A stretch of 64,000 nt of DNA from contig NZ_BMFZ01000006.1 in assembly GCF_014639435.1 (NCBI RefSeq), positions 246,570-310,569 of the forward strand. The letters are read 5' to 3'. A program made the position numbers and the translations under genes. This DNA comes from Hafnia psychrotolerans (lineage in GTDB: Bacteria; Pseudomonadota; Gammaproteobacteria; Enterobacterales; Enterobacteriaceae). Under the pieces are notes generated by a model. That model was given only the letters and a program-made list of their open reading frames with translations, was not told the origin of the DNA and ran no database searches. Of this stretch, positions 1 to 10,206 are shown piece by piece (the first letter of the stretch is position 1; each line of letters starts with the position of its first letter).

Positions 1-2
1 CA

Positions 3-629
3 AAACATTTTCGTGCCAGCTCGTTGAAACCGCGGAAAATGCTGATTAATTTTAAGCTGCACTGGCGTGACAAAGGATTACCGATGTTATTTGCCGAAGG
101 TTTTTTACTGATGGGCAGCTTCGTCACTCTATTTAACTACATCGGTTACCGATTACTCAGTTCGCCCTATCATCTCAGCCAGGCGTTGGTTGGCGTGATC
201 TCGGTGGTTTATCTGATGGGAACGTACAGTTCGCCGAAAGCCGGTGCGCTGACAGGCGTTTACGGTCGCGGCCCGGTGTTGATGGGGTCCACCGCGCTGA
301 TGTTGGTCGGGATCCTGATCACTGCATTCTCACCGGTATGGGCGATTTTCATGGGTATGATTTTAGTCACCGGTGGTTTTTTTGCTGCACACTCGGTGGC
401 GAGCGGCTGGATTGGTTGCCGCGCCCGTCGTGCCAAAGGTCAGGCATCGTCACTCTATTTATTCTCCTACTATGCCGGTTCTAGCGTTGCCGGGACTCTG
501 GGTGGTTATTTCTGGAAAAGTTTTGGCTGGTACGGCATAACCACATTTATCAGTTTGATGCTGGTCGTGGCGATTATCGTGGGATACCGGTTGATGCATT
601 TGACAGAAGCTCGCAGACTTTCAGTCTAA
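3..629 (+). CDS. ynfM: MFS transporter, YnfM-like, 5' truncated by window edge
   Basis: C-terminal half of a 12-helix major facilitator superfamily exporter of the inner membrane. The reading frame is open to the window edge, so the N-terminal half lies outside; a TTG at 24 is internal and not a start. The visible part has about six hydrophobic helices and the motif RARRAKGQASSLYLFSYY, typical of the YnfM/arabinose-efflux-like group. From memory it aligns almost residue for residue with the end of E. coli YnfM. Substrate unknown. A hairpin terminator follows 30 bases after the stop. Confidence 0.85.
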   Translation, partial: KHFRASSLKPRKMLINFKLHWRDKGLPMLFAEGFLLMGSFVTLFNYIGYRLLSSPYHLSQALVGVISVVYLMGTYSSPKAGALTGVYGRGPVLMGSTALMLVGILITAFSPVWAIFMGMILVTGGFFAAHSVASGWIGCRARRAKGQASSLYLFSYYAGSSVAGTLGGYFWKSFGWYGITTFISLMLVVAIIVGYRLMHLTEARRLSV

Positions 630-658
630 AAGAGTCACCACCGCTGTTTCTGATACTG

Positions 659-675
659 AGGGCCTTCGCGGCCCT
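659..675 (+). terminator. Terminator after ynfM
   Basis: Six-base perfect stem AGGGCC/GGCCCT with loop TTCGC, followed by a short T-containing tract. It lies between ynfM and the Ter/tus leader and separates the two transcripts. Confidence 0.6.
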
Positions 676-756
676 TATTCCCTGCCTGACGCGACGCCAC
701 GGAATATCATGCTATCGACATAAATGAGGCGTGCACGTGGTCGTATTTTATACTAG

Positions 757-776
757 AGTGTATGTTGTAACTAAGT
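757..776 (+). promoter_or_regulatory. Ter replication-fork trap and tus operator
   Basis: The block GTATGTTGTAACTAA at 760-774 matches the conserved Ter core known from E. coli. It sits 11 bases before the tus start codon, as TerB does in E. coli, where Tus bound to Ter both blocks forks and represses its own gene. By analogy with TerB the conserved G at 760 marks the blocking face, so forks arriving from lower coordinates would be stopped and those from higher coordinates would pass. Polarity is inferred from E. coli. Confidence 0.88.
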
Positions 777-785
777 GGAGACTAT

Positions 786-1736
786 ATGGCCCAGTATGAC
801 CTGATTGCCCGAATGAACGGGTGCTTCAACGAACTCGAACTGGCCTTGAACGATCTCAGTCGGTTCTTAAGACAGCTCGATTTATTGCAGGCCCGCGTAT
901 TCAGTCTGCCCGATATTGCTAAAGGTGAAGAACACAATCCGGCCGAACATATTCAGGTTAAAGCCCACACGGGTGAGGACGCCCACCAGCTGGCGTTACA
1001 ACATTTTCAGAATCTGTTTATCCATCATCATGGCGAGAATATCAGCAGTAAATCTGCGGTTCGTTTGCCGGGAGTCCTGTGCTACGCCGTCGATGCCGCA
1101 GAGCATCAGGCTGCTTTGTTGTTGATTGAAGAGGTCAATATACTAAAAGCGGAGCTGGAACACATTGTCACCGTGGAATCTGGCCTGGCACGGGAGCAGC
1201 GTTTTGAGTTTGTGCATACCCACCTGCGCGGGTTAATCACACTGAATGCCTACCGAACGATATCTGTCCTCAATGACCCGGATTCAGTACGTTTTGGTTG
1301 GGCAAATAAGCACATTATAAAAAATGTCAGCCGTGGTGAAATTCTGGCTCAGTTGGATAAAAGTCTGAACGCCGGCCGTTCCGTTCCCCCTTACAGCCGC
1401 GATCAGTGGGCAGATAACATTACCCGCGAGATCAATGATGTTAAGCGCATTCCCGAACATGCCATCCTGAAAATCAAACGTCCGGTGAAGGTGCAGCCCA
1501 TCGCCCGCGTATGGTATCGCAACAGCCAGAAACAGGTGCAACATCCCTGCCCAATGCCGCTTATCGCTTTATGCTTGAAAACACCAGCGTTTCACCCACC
1601 TAAAGTCGGTGAATTGGCAGACTACGACGCAAGCGCAGTAAAACATAAATATAAACCGGTGGCGCAGTCGCTTAATCTGCTGATCAAGCGTTTACATTTG
1701 TATACAGATTGGTCAGCGGATCAAACTTCTGTTTGA
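786..1736 (+). CDS. tus: DNA replication terminus site-binding protein Tus
   Basis: Monomeric DNA-binding protein that binds Ter sites and halts DnaB helicase from one side, confining fork fusion to the terminus. The 316 residues compare with 309 in E. coli; start MAQYDLIARMN and the whole length are family-like. The ATG follows a GGAG at 777-780, very close to the start (5-base spacing), and the Ter core overlaps the leader, consistent with autorepression. Its presence says this end of the window is near the chromosome terminus. Followed by a cluster of hairpins and convergent fumC. Confidence 0.95.
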   Translation: MAQYDLIARMNGCFNELELALNDLSRFLRQLDLLQARVFSLPDIAKGEEHNPAEHIQVKAHTGEDAHQLALQHFQNLFIHHHGENISSKSAVRLPGVLCYAVDAAEHQAALLLIEEVNILKAELEHIVTVESGLAREQRFEFVHTHLRGLITLNAYRTISVLNDPDSVRFGWANKHIIKNVSRGEILAQLDKSLNAGRSVPPYSRDQWADNITREINDVKRIPEHAILKIKRPVKVQPIARVWYRNSQKQVQHPCPMPLIALCLKTPAFHPPKVGELADYDASAVKHKYKPVAQSLNLLIKRLHLYTDWSADQTSV

Positions 1737-1805
1737 TTATTCAAGACGGTATTTTGCGGTTATAACGGAAATCCCTGAAACAGAGCCATTGTGACCAGCG
1801 CAGCG

Positions 1806-1880
1806 GTTGTTTTAGAACAACTCGGAGACCAAAGGCCCGAGCGACTGCGGGCCTTTGGTCGGTGTGGACTGACGTCCACA
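1806..1880. terminator. Three consecutive perfect hairpins between tus and fumC
   Basis: Three inverted repeats in 75 bases: GTTGTT/AACAAC (1806-1821), a 13-base perfect stem GACCAAAGGCCCG/CGGGCCTTTGGTC (1827-1860) and TGTGGAC/GTCCACA (1863-1880). The genes converge here, so bidirectional termination is the simplest role, but none has a long T-run directly after the stem. Confidence 0.6.
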
Positions 1881-1914
1881 ACCTTGATTCAAAGGGGATT
1901 AACCTGCCCCCAGT

Positions 1915-3315
1915 TTACCCCTTCATGCTGCCGACCATATCTTCTGGTCGTACCCACTCGTCGAATTGAGCTTCGGTCAGGTAACCGAGCTTCAACGCGG
2001 AAGCTTTCAGAGTCAGCCCCTCTTTGTGGGCTTTCTTCGCGATTTCAGCCGCTTTGTCATAACCGATATGGGTATTAAGCGCCGTCACCAACATCAGGGA
2101 CTCATTAAGCAACTGAGTGATGCGGTCACGTACCGGTTCAATACCCACCGCACAGTGCTCGTTGAAACCACGCATGCCGTCGGCCAGCAAGCGGATGGAT
2201 TGCAGGAAGTTGTGGATAACCATCGGACGGAAAACGTTAAGCTCGAAGTTGCCAGAAGCACCACCGATGTTAACGGCAACGTCATTGCCTAAAACTTGCG
2301 CACACAGCATAGTCATCGCTTCACATTGGGTCGGGTTAACTTTACCCGGCATGATGGAGCTGCCTGGCTCGTTTTCTGGAATGGCGAGTTCACCGATCCC
2401 GCAACGCGGGCCAGAAGATAACCAGCGAACGTCGTTAGCAATTTTCATCAATGAGGCTGCCAGGCCTTTCAACGCGCCATGACCATGCACGAGGGCATCG
2501 CAGGTTGCCAGCGCTTCAAATTTATTCGGGGAGGTCACGAACGGCTGTTGAGTTTGTTCTGCCAGGGCTTTGGCTACGCGCACCGCATATTCCGGGTGGG
2601 TATTCAAACCGGTTCCAACCGCCGTGCCACCCAGAGCCAATTCGGCAATATGCGGGATACTGGCTTCGATATGCATCATGCTGTGTGCCAACATCGCTGC
2701 CCAGCCAGAAATCTCCTGTCCCAGTGTCAGCGGTGTAGCATCCTGCAGGTGAGTACGGCCGATTTTAACAATCCCCCTGAAAACGTCGGATTTCCCCACC
2801 AGCGTTTTATGCAACGCTTTCAATTCAGGCAACAGCGTTTCACGCAATTCAATGACTGCCGCGACATGCATGGCTGTAGGGAAGACGTCGTTAGAGCTCT
2901 GGCTCTTGTTCACATCATCATTGGGGTGAACTTTACGCCCTTCGCCGCGCTCACCACCGAGGATCTCACTCGCCCGATTAGCCAGCACTTCGTTCATATT
3001 CATATTGGTTTGCGTACCGGAACCCGTCTGCCAGATGGCCAGCGGGAACTCAGTCGGATGCTTGCCTGCCAGCACTTCATCGGCAGCAGCAATAATGGCA
3101 TTGCCACGCTCAGTTGGCAGCAGGCCTAAATCCATATTCACAGAGGCTGCCGCACGCTTGGTTTGCGCCAATGCATGGATCAAAGCTTCTGGCATTTTTT
3201 CAGAAGAGATTCGGAAATGTTCGAGTGAACGCTGCGTTTGAGCGCCCCAAAGCTTATCCGAAGGTACGTCGATAGGACCCATTGAGTCTTTTTCAATGCG
3301 AGTCACTGCTGCCAT
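1915..3315 (-). CDS. fumC: Class II fumarate hydratase FumC
   Basis: Oxygen-stable, iron-free fumarase that interconverts fumarate and L-malate in the TCA cycle; cytosolic homotetramer. 466 residues against 467 in E. coli. Visible signatures are the [12 protein letters not shown] block and the catalytic loop [11 protein letters not shown] near residue 317. The ATG at 3315 is chosen because TAAGGAG precedes it and the family begins there; an in-frame extension upstream has no support. In E. coli fumA precedes fumC; here the upstream neighbour is divergent manA, so fumA is absent from this locus. Confidence 0.97.
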   Translation of the reverse strand: MAAVTRIEKDSMGPIDVPSDKLWGAQTQRSLEHFRISSEKMPEALIHALAQTKRAAASVNMDLGLLPTERGNAIIAAADEVLAGKHPTEFPLAIWQTGSGTQTNMNMNEVLANRASEILGGERGEGRKVHPNDDVNKSQSSNDVFPTAMHVAAVIELRETLLPELKALHKTLVGKSDVFRGIVKIGRTHLQDATPLTLGQEISGWAAMLAHSMMHIEASIPHIAELALGGTAVGTGLNTHPEYAVRVAKALAEQTQQPFVTSPNKFEALATCDALVHGHGALKGLAASLMKIANDVRWLSSGPRCGIGELAIPENEPGSSIMPGKVNPTQCEAMTMLCAQVLGNDVAVNIGGASGNFELNVFRPMVIHNFLQSIRLLADGMRGFNEHCAVGIEPVRDRITQLLNESLMLVTALNTHIGYDKAAEIAKKAHKEGLTLKASALKLGYLTEAQFDEWVRPEDMVGSMKG

Positions 3316-3582
3316 TACTGTCTCCTTAGCACTCTTAAATGAACGTTTATACTCTCTTCGCCTCACGCTCCCACGCGCTGCATTCACCGGCGGCCTGATG
3401 AGTATAGTCACAGACAAAGAAACGGTATTATGCCATAGCGAAGGCATTATGGGATTTAGCGCTCATCGCACTTTTTCGTCATCTTAGTCATCAGGAGTTG
3501 ATTAAACGGCTTAGGTCATTGTTTACTACGCACAGCGTTTTATTTACTTCATCCAGATATAAGTGGGAGTTCAGGACCAAAT

Positions 3583-4758
3583 ATGCAAAAAATGAACAAC
3601 GGTGTACAGAATTACGCCTGGGGCAGTACTGAGGCATTGAACAAATTGTATGGCATTGCCAACCCTGACGGTAAACCGATGGCCGAATTGTGGATGGGTG
3701 CCCATCCTAAAAGCAGTTCTCATGTCATTAATGCGCAAGGGCAGGAAATTCCGCTTCGCACACAAATCAGTGCCGATCTGGAACAACAGTTAGGTAAGAA
3801 AGTTGCAGCACGCTTCGGTGAACTGCCGTTCCTTTTTAAAGTGCTATGTGCCGATCAGCCGCTTTCGATCCAGGTTCACCCAAGTAAGCAGGCCGCTGAA
3901 GTTGGTTTCGCCAAAGAGAATGCCGCAGGAATTGCGCTCGATGCGGCAGAACGTAATTACAAAGATCCTAATCATAAGCCTGAGCTGGTCTACGCCCTGA
4001 CCCCTTTCCAGGCGATGAACGGCTTTCGGGAATTAAAGGATATCGTTTCGCTGCTGCAACCGGTATCGGGTGCCAATCCACACATTGCTGAATTCCTTAC
4101 GCATCCTGACGTAGACCATCTGCGGATCTTATTCGCTGGTTTACTCAGCCTGGAAGGTGAAGCCAAATCGTTGGCACTTGGCGTGCTGAAATCTGCGCTG
4201 AATAATCAGCAAGGCCAGCCATGGGACACCATACGCAGCATCAGTCATTTTTACCCGGACGACAGTGGTCTGTTTTCTCCGTTGCTGCTCAATGTGATCA
4301 CCTTGCAGCCGGGCGAAGCCATGTTCTTGTATGCCGAAACGCCACATGCTTATCTGAACGGTGTTTCACTGGAGGTGATGGCTAATTCTGACAACGTGTT
4401 GCGTGCCGGGCTGACCCCTAAATATATCGATATTCCTGAATTACTGGCTAATCTCAAGTTCACCGCCAAACCGACCAGTGACTTGCTGACCACGCCAGTT
4501 GAGCACGGTGCTGAATTCAACTTCCCTATTCCGGTAGAAGATTTCTCTTTCTCTATTCACAGCCTGTCCGCTACAGAGCAGACGCTAGAGCAGCAGAGTG
4601 CGGCGATTGTTTTCTGTATTGAAGGTCAGTCGGTGCTCGTCAAAGGGGAACAGACTCTGGTGCTGAATCCGGGGGAGTCTTGCTATCTTGCTGCGATAGA
4701 ATCGCCAGTGAGTATCAGTGGTCATGGCCGTATTGCACGAGTATTCAACCAGATTTAG
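3583..4758 (+). CDS. manA: Mannose-6-phosphate isomerase, class I
   Basis: Zinc enzyme that interconverts mannose 6-phosphate and fructose 6-phosphate, used in mannose catabolism and in supply of GDP-mannose. 391 residues, the same as E. coli ManA, with the zinc-ligand segments IQVHPSK, HKPELVYAL and ETPHAYL in the expected order, and the conserved RAGLTPKYID block. Divergent from fumC across about 270 bases that must hold both promoters. No clear terminator before ydgA. Confidence 0.97.
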   Translation: MQKMNNGVQNYAWGSTEALNKLYGIANPDGKPMAELWMGAHPKSSSHVINAQGQEIPLRTQISADLEQQLGKKVAARFGELPFLFKVLCADQPLSIQVHPSKQAAEVGFAKENAAGIALDAAERNYKDPNHKPELVYALTPFQAMNGFRELKDIVSLLQPVSGANPHIAEFLTHPDVDHLRILFAGLLSLEGEAKSLALGVLKSALNNQQGQPWDTIRSISHFYPDDSGLFSPLLLNVITLQPGEAMFLYAETPHAYLNGVSLEVMANSDNVLRAGLTPKYIDIPELLANLKFTAKPTSDLLTTPVEHGAEFNFPIPVEDFSFSIHSLSATEQTLEQQSAAIVFCIEGQSVLVKGEQTLVLNPGESCYLAAIESPVSISGHGRIARVFNQI

Positions 4759-4896
4759 TCTTCAATCCGGAGAGTTCGATAAGGCAAAACGCCTAATTTT
4801 AGTGAAAAATTTGCCATTTAGGCCTGACTTCACCCACAATAAATGGGCTGTAAGGCATTTTTATTTTCGGGAAATTTCCTAAGGATGAACAGAGCT

Positions 4897-6444
4897 ATGA
4901 AAAAGTCGTTAGTCGCTGTAAGCGTCATTGTAGTACTTGGCGCAGCCTGGACAGGCGTCTCGTGGTACACCGGTAAAATGATCGAGCAGCACATGGTGGA
5001 CGTGGCCAAGAATGCCAACAGCCAGCTTCAGTCTTCATTCCCTAAAGCTGGCGTTAACGTTTCTTATCAGGATTATCATCGTGGCCTGTTCTCCAGCCAG
5101 ATGCGTATCGTCCTGAAACCGGATGCTGCCGCCGCAGCTGCAGGAACCAGCGCCCTTAAAACCGGTGATGAAATTGCCTTTATCGAAACCATCGATCACG
5201 GCCCTTTCCCGGCAGCACAGTTGAAAAAATTCAACCTGATCCCAAGTATGGCGTCAGTGCATTCCGAACTGCAAAACACCCCAACGTTAAAGCCACTGTT
5301 TGACGTTACCAAAGGTAAATCTCTGGTGACAGCCGATACCCGCGTGTCTTACAGCGGTGGGAGTTCTTCGGCTATCAACATCATCCCGGTGGATTACGAC
5401 AAAAACAACAGCAAGCTGCAATTTGGCGGTGCTGATATCAATGTCTCCGTTGATAAGGATCTGACCCAATTAACCTTCGATGGAAAAAGTGACAGCATCG
5501 CGCTGACCTCACAAAATCAGTTCGGTCAACTCGAAAAAGTCACCCTGAATGGTTTCTCTCTCGACAGCGATACACATCAAGGCCAATCTAAAGTCAGCGT
5601 TGGCGATCAGAATCTGACCGTTAAACAAATACTGGTGAATGTCGATGGTAAAGATGCGGCTTCTCTGGATAACTTCAAACTGGCGAGCAAATTCAGTGAA
5701 GACGGTAGCAACATTCAGGGTCAGCAGGATTACACCCTTGATGCGTTGAAAATTCAGGGTACTGATTTCGGATCCGGGAAATTGACGTTGAAAGTCAACG
5801 GCCTTGATGCTGCTGCACTGAAAACTTTCTCTGACAACTACAACCAACAGTCCCAGCAGTTGCTGGCGCAGTCGGGTGAGATTGATCCGGAGGTTTACAA
5901 ACAACAGTTGACCGAACTGTTAGCCGCTAACCTGATACCGTTGCTCAAGGGCAACCCAAGTATCAGTATTTCTCCTCTGAGCTGGAAAAATAGCAAAGGT
6001 GAAAGTAGCTTCAACCTGCGTGTTGATCTGAAAGATCCGACTGCCGGTTCTCAAGCCCAGAGTGACGATCAGCTGATTTCACAATGGGTAAGCAAGGTAG
6101 ATGCGAAACTGGCCATCCCGGTTGCGATGGCGACGGAGATGACGACTCAAACCGCTAAACTTCAGGGTTACACAGGTGATGATGCCGAAAAACTGGCAAA
6201 ACAGCAGGTTCAGGGCATCGCGGCAATGGGCCAGATGTTCAAAATTACCACGCTGAAAGATGACACCATCTCCAGCAGCTTCCAGTATGCAGACAATCAG
6301 GTAAATCTGAATGGTCAGAAAATGACCCTTCAGGAGTTCATGGGTCTGTTTGGCGTCTTCGGCGGTAACGGCGTTGCGCCGCAAACTCCAGCGCCAGCAC
6401 CCTTAGCGCCACCGATCGCCCCTGTAGCACCGAACGCTCAATAA
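4897..6444 (+). CDS. ydgA: DUF945 family protein YdgA
   Basis: 515-residue member of the DUF945 (YdgA) family, conserved downstream of manA in enterobacteria; biochemical role not established. An N-terminal hydrophobic segment (residues about 3-20) acts as signal or anchor, placing the rest in the periplasm. The end is a Pro/Ala-rich tail (PAPAPLAPPIAPVAP) likely to be flexible. The ATG at 4897 is preferred over one 12 bases upstream because AAGGA at 4880-4884 is better spaced for it. Confidence 0.88.
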   Translation: MKKSLVAVSVIVVLGAAWTGVSWYTGKMIEQHMVDVAKNANSQLQSSFPKAGVNVSYQDYHRGLFSSQMRIVLKPDAAAAAAGTSALKTGDEIAFIETIDHGPFPAAQLKKFNLIPSMASVHSELQNTPTLKPLFDVTKGKSLVTADTRVSYSGGSSSAINIIPVDYDKNNSKLQFGGADINVSVDKDLTQLTFDGKSDSIALTSQNQFGQLEKVTLNGFSLDSDTHQGQSKVSVGDQNLTVKQILVNVDGKDAASLDNFKLASKFSEDGSNIQGQQDYTLDALKIQGTDFGSGKLTLKVNGLDAAALKTFSDNYNQQSQQLLAQSGEIDPEVYKQQLTELLAANLIPLLKGNPSISISPLSWKNSKGESSFNLRVDLKDPTAGSQAQSDDQLISQWVSKVDAKLAIPVAMATEMTTQTAKLQGYTGDDAEKLAKQQVQGIAAMGQMFKITTLKDDTISSSFQYADNQVNLNGQKMTLQEFMGLFGVFGGNGVAPQTPAPAPLAPPIAPVAPNAQ

Positions 6445-6477
6445 TCACTGATTGAAATACCATCGTAATGCCTCTGC

Positions 6478-6503
6478 ATAAGCCCGTCCCAGGACGGGCT
6501 TAT
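6478..6503 (+). terminator. Terminator after ydgA
   Basis: Stem ATAAGCCCGTCC/GGACGGGCTTAT with a two-base loop; the A/T ends provide T-runs on both strands. Confidence 0.8.
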
Positions 6504-6623
6504 TTATGTCTACACGTTAATAATAAAACGTTCTGCGCTCCGTTGCGCAACAACATTCCCTTCCTGTCGGTTATCCCGTTATAATGCATCGCACTTTTTT
6601 AGCAAAAATAATGAGTGCACACC

Positions 6624-7622
6624 ATGATAGATCGCCGTCTCCCTCTGACTGACATTCACCGCCACCTTGATGGCAACATCCGCGCACAGACTATTCTCGA
6701 TTTAGGCCGCCAATTTAATCTCGCTCTGCCCGCGAGTGAAATCGAGGCTCTGCGACCGCACGTGCAAGTGATGGAGACCGCACCCGATCTGGTAAGTTTC
6801 CTGCAAAAGCTCGATTGGGGAGTGAAAGTCCTGGGCGACCTTGATGCCTGCCGCCGGGTTGCGCAGGAAAACGTTGAAGATGCGGCCAGAGCCGGTCTGC
6901 ACTACACCGAACTGCGTTTTTCACCTTATTACATGGCCATGACGCACCAACTGCCAGTGGCAGGCGTGGTAGAGGCGGTGATCGAGGGGATTCAGCGTGG
7001 CTGCCAGAAAAACGACATCGACGTGCGCCTGATTGGTATTCTGAGCCGTACTTTTGGTGAAGAGGCTTGCCTGCAGGAGCTGGCCGGTTTACTGGCACAT
7101 CGCGACAGTATTACCGCCCTCGATCTGGCCGGTGATGAGCTGGGTTTCCCTGGCAGTCTGTTCCTCAGCCATTTCAATAAAGCACGTGATGCGGGCTGGC
7201 GTATTACCGTACATGCCGGTGAAGCGGCTGGCCCGGAAAGTATCTGGCAGGCAATTCGTGAGCTGGGTGCCGAGCGTATTGGTCACGGCGTCAAAGCAGC
7301 AGAAGATACTGAATTAATGGACTTCCTGGTAAAACACCAGATTGGCATTGAATCTTGTCTCACCTCGAATATCCAGACCAGCACCGTCTCTTCACTGGAG
7401 CAGCATCCGCTCGCAGTATTCCTGCGTCACGGTGTGTTGGCTTCCATCAATACGGATGATCCGGCGGTTCAAGGCATCGAAATTGAGCACGAATACCGCG
7501 TTGCAGCGCCTGCAGCCGGGCTGACCATGGCAGAAATACGACAGGCCCAGGAAAACGGCCTGACGATGGCATTTTTGAGCGATGCAGAAAAAGAGGCAAT
7601 TCGCGTTAAAGTGAAAGGGTAA
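6624..7622 (+). CDS. add: Adenosine deaminase
   Basis: Zinc hydrolase that converts adenosine and deoxyadenosine to inosine and deoxyinosine in purine salvage. 332 residues against 333 in E. coli. Metal and catalytic motifs are visible: HRHLDG near the N-terminus, [10 protein letters not shown], the GHG motif and NTDDP near the C-terminus. The start [12 protein letters not shown] at 6624 matches the family; an ATG 9 bases upstream is less likely. Its terminator follows directly. Confidence 0.97.
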   Translation: MIDRRLPLTDIHRHLDGNIRAQTILDLGRQFNLALPASEIEALRPHVQVMETAPDLVSFLQKLDWGVKVLGDLDACRRVAQENVEDAARAGLHYTELRFSPYYMAMTHQLPVAGVVEAVIEGIQRGCQKNDIDVRLIGILSRTFGEEACLQELAGLLAHRDSITALDLAGDELGFPGSLFLSHFNKARDAGWRITVHAGEAAGPESIWQAIRELGAERIGHGVKAAEDTELMDFLVKHQIGIESCLTSNIQTSTVSSLEQHPLAVFLRHGVLASINTDDPAVQGIEIEHEYRVAAPAAGLTMAEIRQAQENGLTMAFLSDAEKEAIRVKVKG

Positions 7623-7633
7623 TTCCGTCTCAG

Positions 7634-7669
7634 GAGCGCAGTGTATATAAAGTATGCTGCGCTCTTTTT
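7634..7669 (+). terminator. Terminator after add
   Basis: Stem GAGCGCAG (7634-7641) / CTGCGCTC (7657-7664) followed by TTTTTC. Confidence 0.8.
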
Positions 7670-7702
7670 CTTGTTTCTGACCAGTAAGAAACCGGCATAT
7701 GT

Positions 7703-8014
7703 TTATTTTTTCAACTGCTGCCATTTCAAATCGTTCGTTCCCACCACCTGCGGGTCCCGCACGCATTGCAAGACGACACTGTCAGCCGTGACGACCGCAC
7801 CTTCACTGTAACTCTGATTATTGTAAATGCAGCAGCGATGGCAGGTCGACGCACTGTTCTGGTTGTTACCACTGTTATCCCAGATTTGCGGCGGCAGTGG
7901 CACCACGACATCCACACTATTGCTACTACCGCTCAGCCCGGCACGGTTCGCCATCGCTGGAGTGGCCAACAGGGATGAACTGACCCACAGTGCCATTATC
8001 AATTTATTCATCAT
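7703..8014 (-). CDS. Small secreted DUF1496-like cysteine protein
   Basis: 103-residue protein with a clear signal peptide (hydrophobic stretch ending LLATPAMA) and a C-terminal module with the pattern [15 protein letters not shown]...LQC, which resembles DUF1496, a small periplasmic family of unknown function. A CHRCC cluster precedes it. Its ATG (8014) overlaps the topB stop (8004-8006) in the order ATGATGAATAA, so it is probably translationally coupled to topB. An Asn/Ser-rich linker separates signal and cysteine module. Family call is moderate; function unknown. Confidence 0.65.
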   Translation of the reverse strand: MMNKLIMALWVSSSLLATPAMANRAGLSGSSNSVDVVVPLPPQIWDNSGNNQNSASTCHRCCIYNNQSYSEGAVVTADSVVLQCVRDPQVVGTNDLKWQQLKK

Positions 8015-9971
8015 TTGCCACGCCCTTCCCTTTGGTTGATGCCTTGCGGCGCTTAGGTGCACTTTTGGGGCTTTTAGCCCCCGTAGCCGTTTTTCCAGAA
8101 CCCGCTGGCTTAGACGGAATAGCGCGAAATGCCGATGAAACACGCGTCGTTTTGGCCTGTACGATCAGGTTTTGTAGGGTCGCAACCAGAGGTTGCATAA
8201 AATCCTGATAGCGACAATTTTTCTCACTGATGCGGGTCAAGGTTGATTCCCAGTCCGCGGTCATATCGGGCCGTCCTGCAATATCCGGCAGCGAGTGGAT
8301 CAGCGCTCGCCCGGTCTCGCTGGAATGGATATAGCGGCCCTTCTTGTATAAAAACTCGCGACGGAAGAGCAATTCAATAATTCCGGCGCGGGTCGCTTCG
8401 GTACCTAATCCATCCGTAGCACGCAAAATTTTCTTTAGTGCTTTATCCTGAACAAAGCGTGCAATCCCTGTCATGGCAGACAGCAACGTGGCGTCGGTAA
8501 AGGGCCGAGGTGGCTGAGTTTGCCGTTCCACCACTTCTCCTCTTTCGCATAGCAATTCATCACCTTGGGCGACCACAGGCAATGGCGTGCCTTCATTCTC
8601 CTCATCACGCTCTTTGCTGCCTAGTAGGGTCCGCCAGCCGGCCTCAGCCAGAAAACGCGCCTTGGCAATGAATTTGCCACCGGCGATATCAAGATCAATC
8701 ACACACTTACGGAATACCGCGTCCGGGCAGAACTGCATCAAATATTGACGCGCCACCAGATTATAAATTTTTTGCTCATCGTCGTTCAGGCTGACTTTAC
8801 TGCTGCGTGCCGTCGGAATGATAGCGTGGTGAGCATCGACTTTTTTGTCGTCCCAGCAGCGGTTACGCCGGTCAGTGTCCACGGCCGGTTGCGGCAGTAA
8901 ATCAGGCTGATGAATACTAATGGCATTGAACACAGCGTGTCGCCCGGCGAAATGCTCATCAGGTAGATATCGGCTGTCGGAACGCGGATACGTAATCAAT
9001 TTGTGCGTTTCATACAAACGCTGGCAAATATCAAGAATTTGCTGGGCACTGAGACCGAATGCCTTCGAGCCTTCAATCTGCAGAGCCGACAGCGAAAACG
9101 GCAGTGGCGCAGTGTCGTTTTCTCTCTTGTCATTATAGTGAGTAACCCGTGCCGGCTGCCCGGCGATACGCGCCACCACATGATCAGCCAAAGGACGATG
9201 TAATAACCGCCCTTCTTCATCCTGATAGGGCTCGCAGGATTCGCTCGGTTGCCACAGCGCGACAAAGCGCTCATCCGCTGGCGTAACGATGTGGGCTTTC
9301 ACCTCGAAATAATCTTTAGAGACAAAATTTTCAATCTCTTCATCACGGCGCACCACCAGACCCAGCACTGGCGTCTGCACGCGTCCGACTGACAGCACGC
9401 CGTTGTATCCGGCGTTACGCCCAAGAATGGTATAAGCACGGGTCATGTTGATGCCGTAAAGCCAGTCAGCACGGGAACGCGCCAGCGCCGAGACGCACAG
9501 CGGTATAAAATCCCGATTGTCACGCAGCCGCTCAATGGCCCGCTCCACCGCCTGTGGGTTAAGATCGTTGATCAGACAGCGCTGAACGTTCTGGCGTTTT
9601 TCTGCCGTCAGTTCAAGGTAATCCAGAACTTCATCCACCAGCAGTTGACCTTCGCGATCCGGGTCACCGGCATGGATGACCTCTGTGGCCTCGAGTAGCA
9701 GCCTTTTGATCACGTTGAGCTGTTTGGCGACAGAAGAGCGCGGCTGAAGCTGCCATTTTTCTGGAATGATAGGGAGATCATTGAGCGTCCAGCGAGCGTA
9801 ACGACTGTCATAGGCGTCGGGCTGCGCTTGCTCAAGTAAGTGGCCCACACACCAGGTGACGACCTGATCATTACCACACGCGATAAAGCCGTCACCACGA
9901 CGATGGGGCTTGGGCAGGACATCCGCAATAGCGCGAGCGAGACTGGGTTTTTCGGCAATAAATAAACGCAT
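8004..9971 (-). CDS. topB: DNA topoisomerase III
   Basis: Type IA topoisomerase that decatenates replicating DNA with single-stranded regions. 655 residues against 653 in E. coli. Toprim residues are visible (Glu7 in [16 protein letters not shown] at 103-107) and the catalytic tyrosine is Y328 in [10 protein letters not shown]. The Lys/Arg/Ala-rich C-terminus (about 620-655) is the expected DNA-binding tail. In E. coli topB follows ydjA-selD; here selD is missing and only 235 bases separate topB from ydjA. The DUF1496-like gene is coupled downstream. Confidence 0.97.
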   Translation of the reverse strand: MRLFIAEKPSLARAIADVLPKPHRRGDGFIACGNDQVVTWCVGHLLEQAQPDAYDSRYARWTLNDLPIIPEKWQLQPRSSVAKQLNVIKRLLLEATEVIHAGDPDREGQLLVDEVLDYLELTAEKRQNVQRCLINDLNPQAVERAIERLRDNRDFIPLCVSALARSRADWLYGINMTRAYTILGRNAGYNGVLSVGRVQTPVLGLVVRRDEEIENFVSKDYFEVKAHIVTPADERFVALWQPSESCEPYQDEEGRLLHRPLADHVVARIAGQPARVTHYNDKRENDTAPLPFSLSALQIEGSKAFGLSAQQILDICQRLYETHKLITYPRSDSRYLPDEHFAGRHAVFNAISIHQPDLLPQPAVDTDRRNRCWDDKKVDAHHAIIPTARSSKVSLNDDEQKIYNLVARQYLMQFCPDAVFRKCVIDLDIAGGKFIAKARFLAEAGWRTLLGSKERDEENEGTPLPVVAQGDELLCERGEVVERQTQPPRPFTDATLLSAMTGIARFVQDKALKKILRATDGLGTEATRAGIIELLFRREFLYKKGRYIHSSETGRALIHSLPDIAGRPDMTADWESTLTRISEKNCRYQDFMQPLVATLQNLIVQAKTTRVSSAFRAIPSKPAGSGKTATGAKSPKSAPKRRKASTKGKGVANDE

Positions 9972-10206
9972 CAGGCGGCACGCTCAATTTTCAGGCCTGC
10001 CAGTATCTGTATCATTGCCTTATCAATCATCATCCCTTCCTTTATTCACAGCATCGTCTGCTCTCAGGTGTGGGTATGTTAGCTGTTGATGAAGCAATTG
10101 GTAAGACGGGAAGTGGTTCAGAGCGGGATGTTCGCTCACAAAGTCAGCGAATAACCGGTTTCTCGGACTATTTCCGATCAACCGGTGAAATGATAAGCCG
10201 CCTCTG

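Noticed and set aside
2117..2482. Long open frames opposite fumC
   Set aside because: They lie inside a gene with full-length homology and show no start signal or codon bias of their own.
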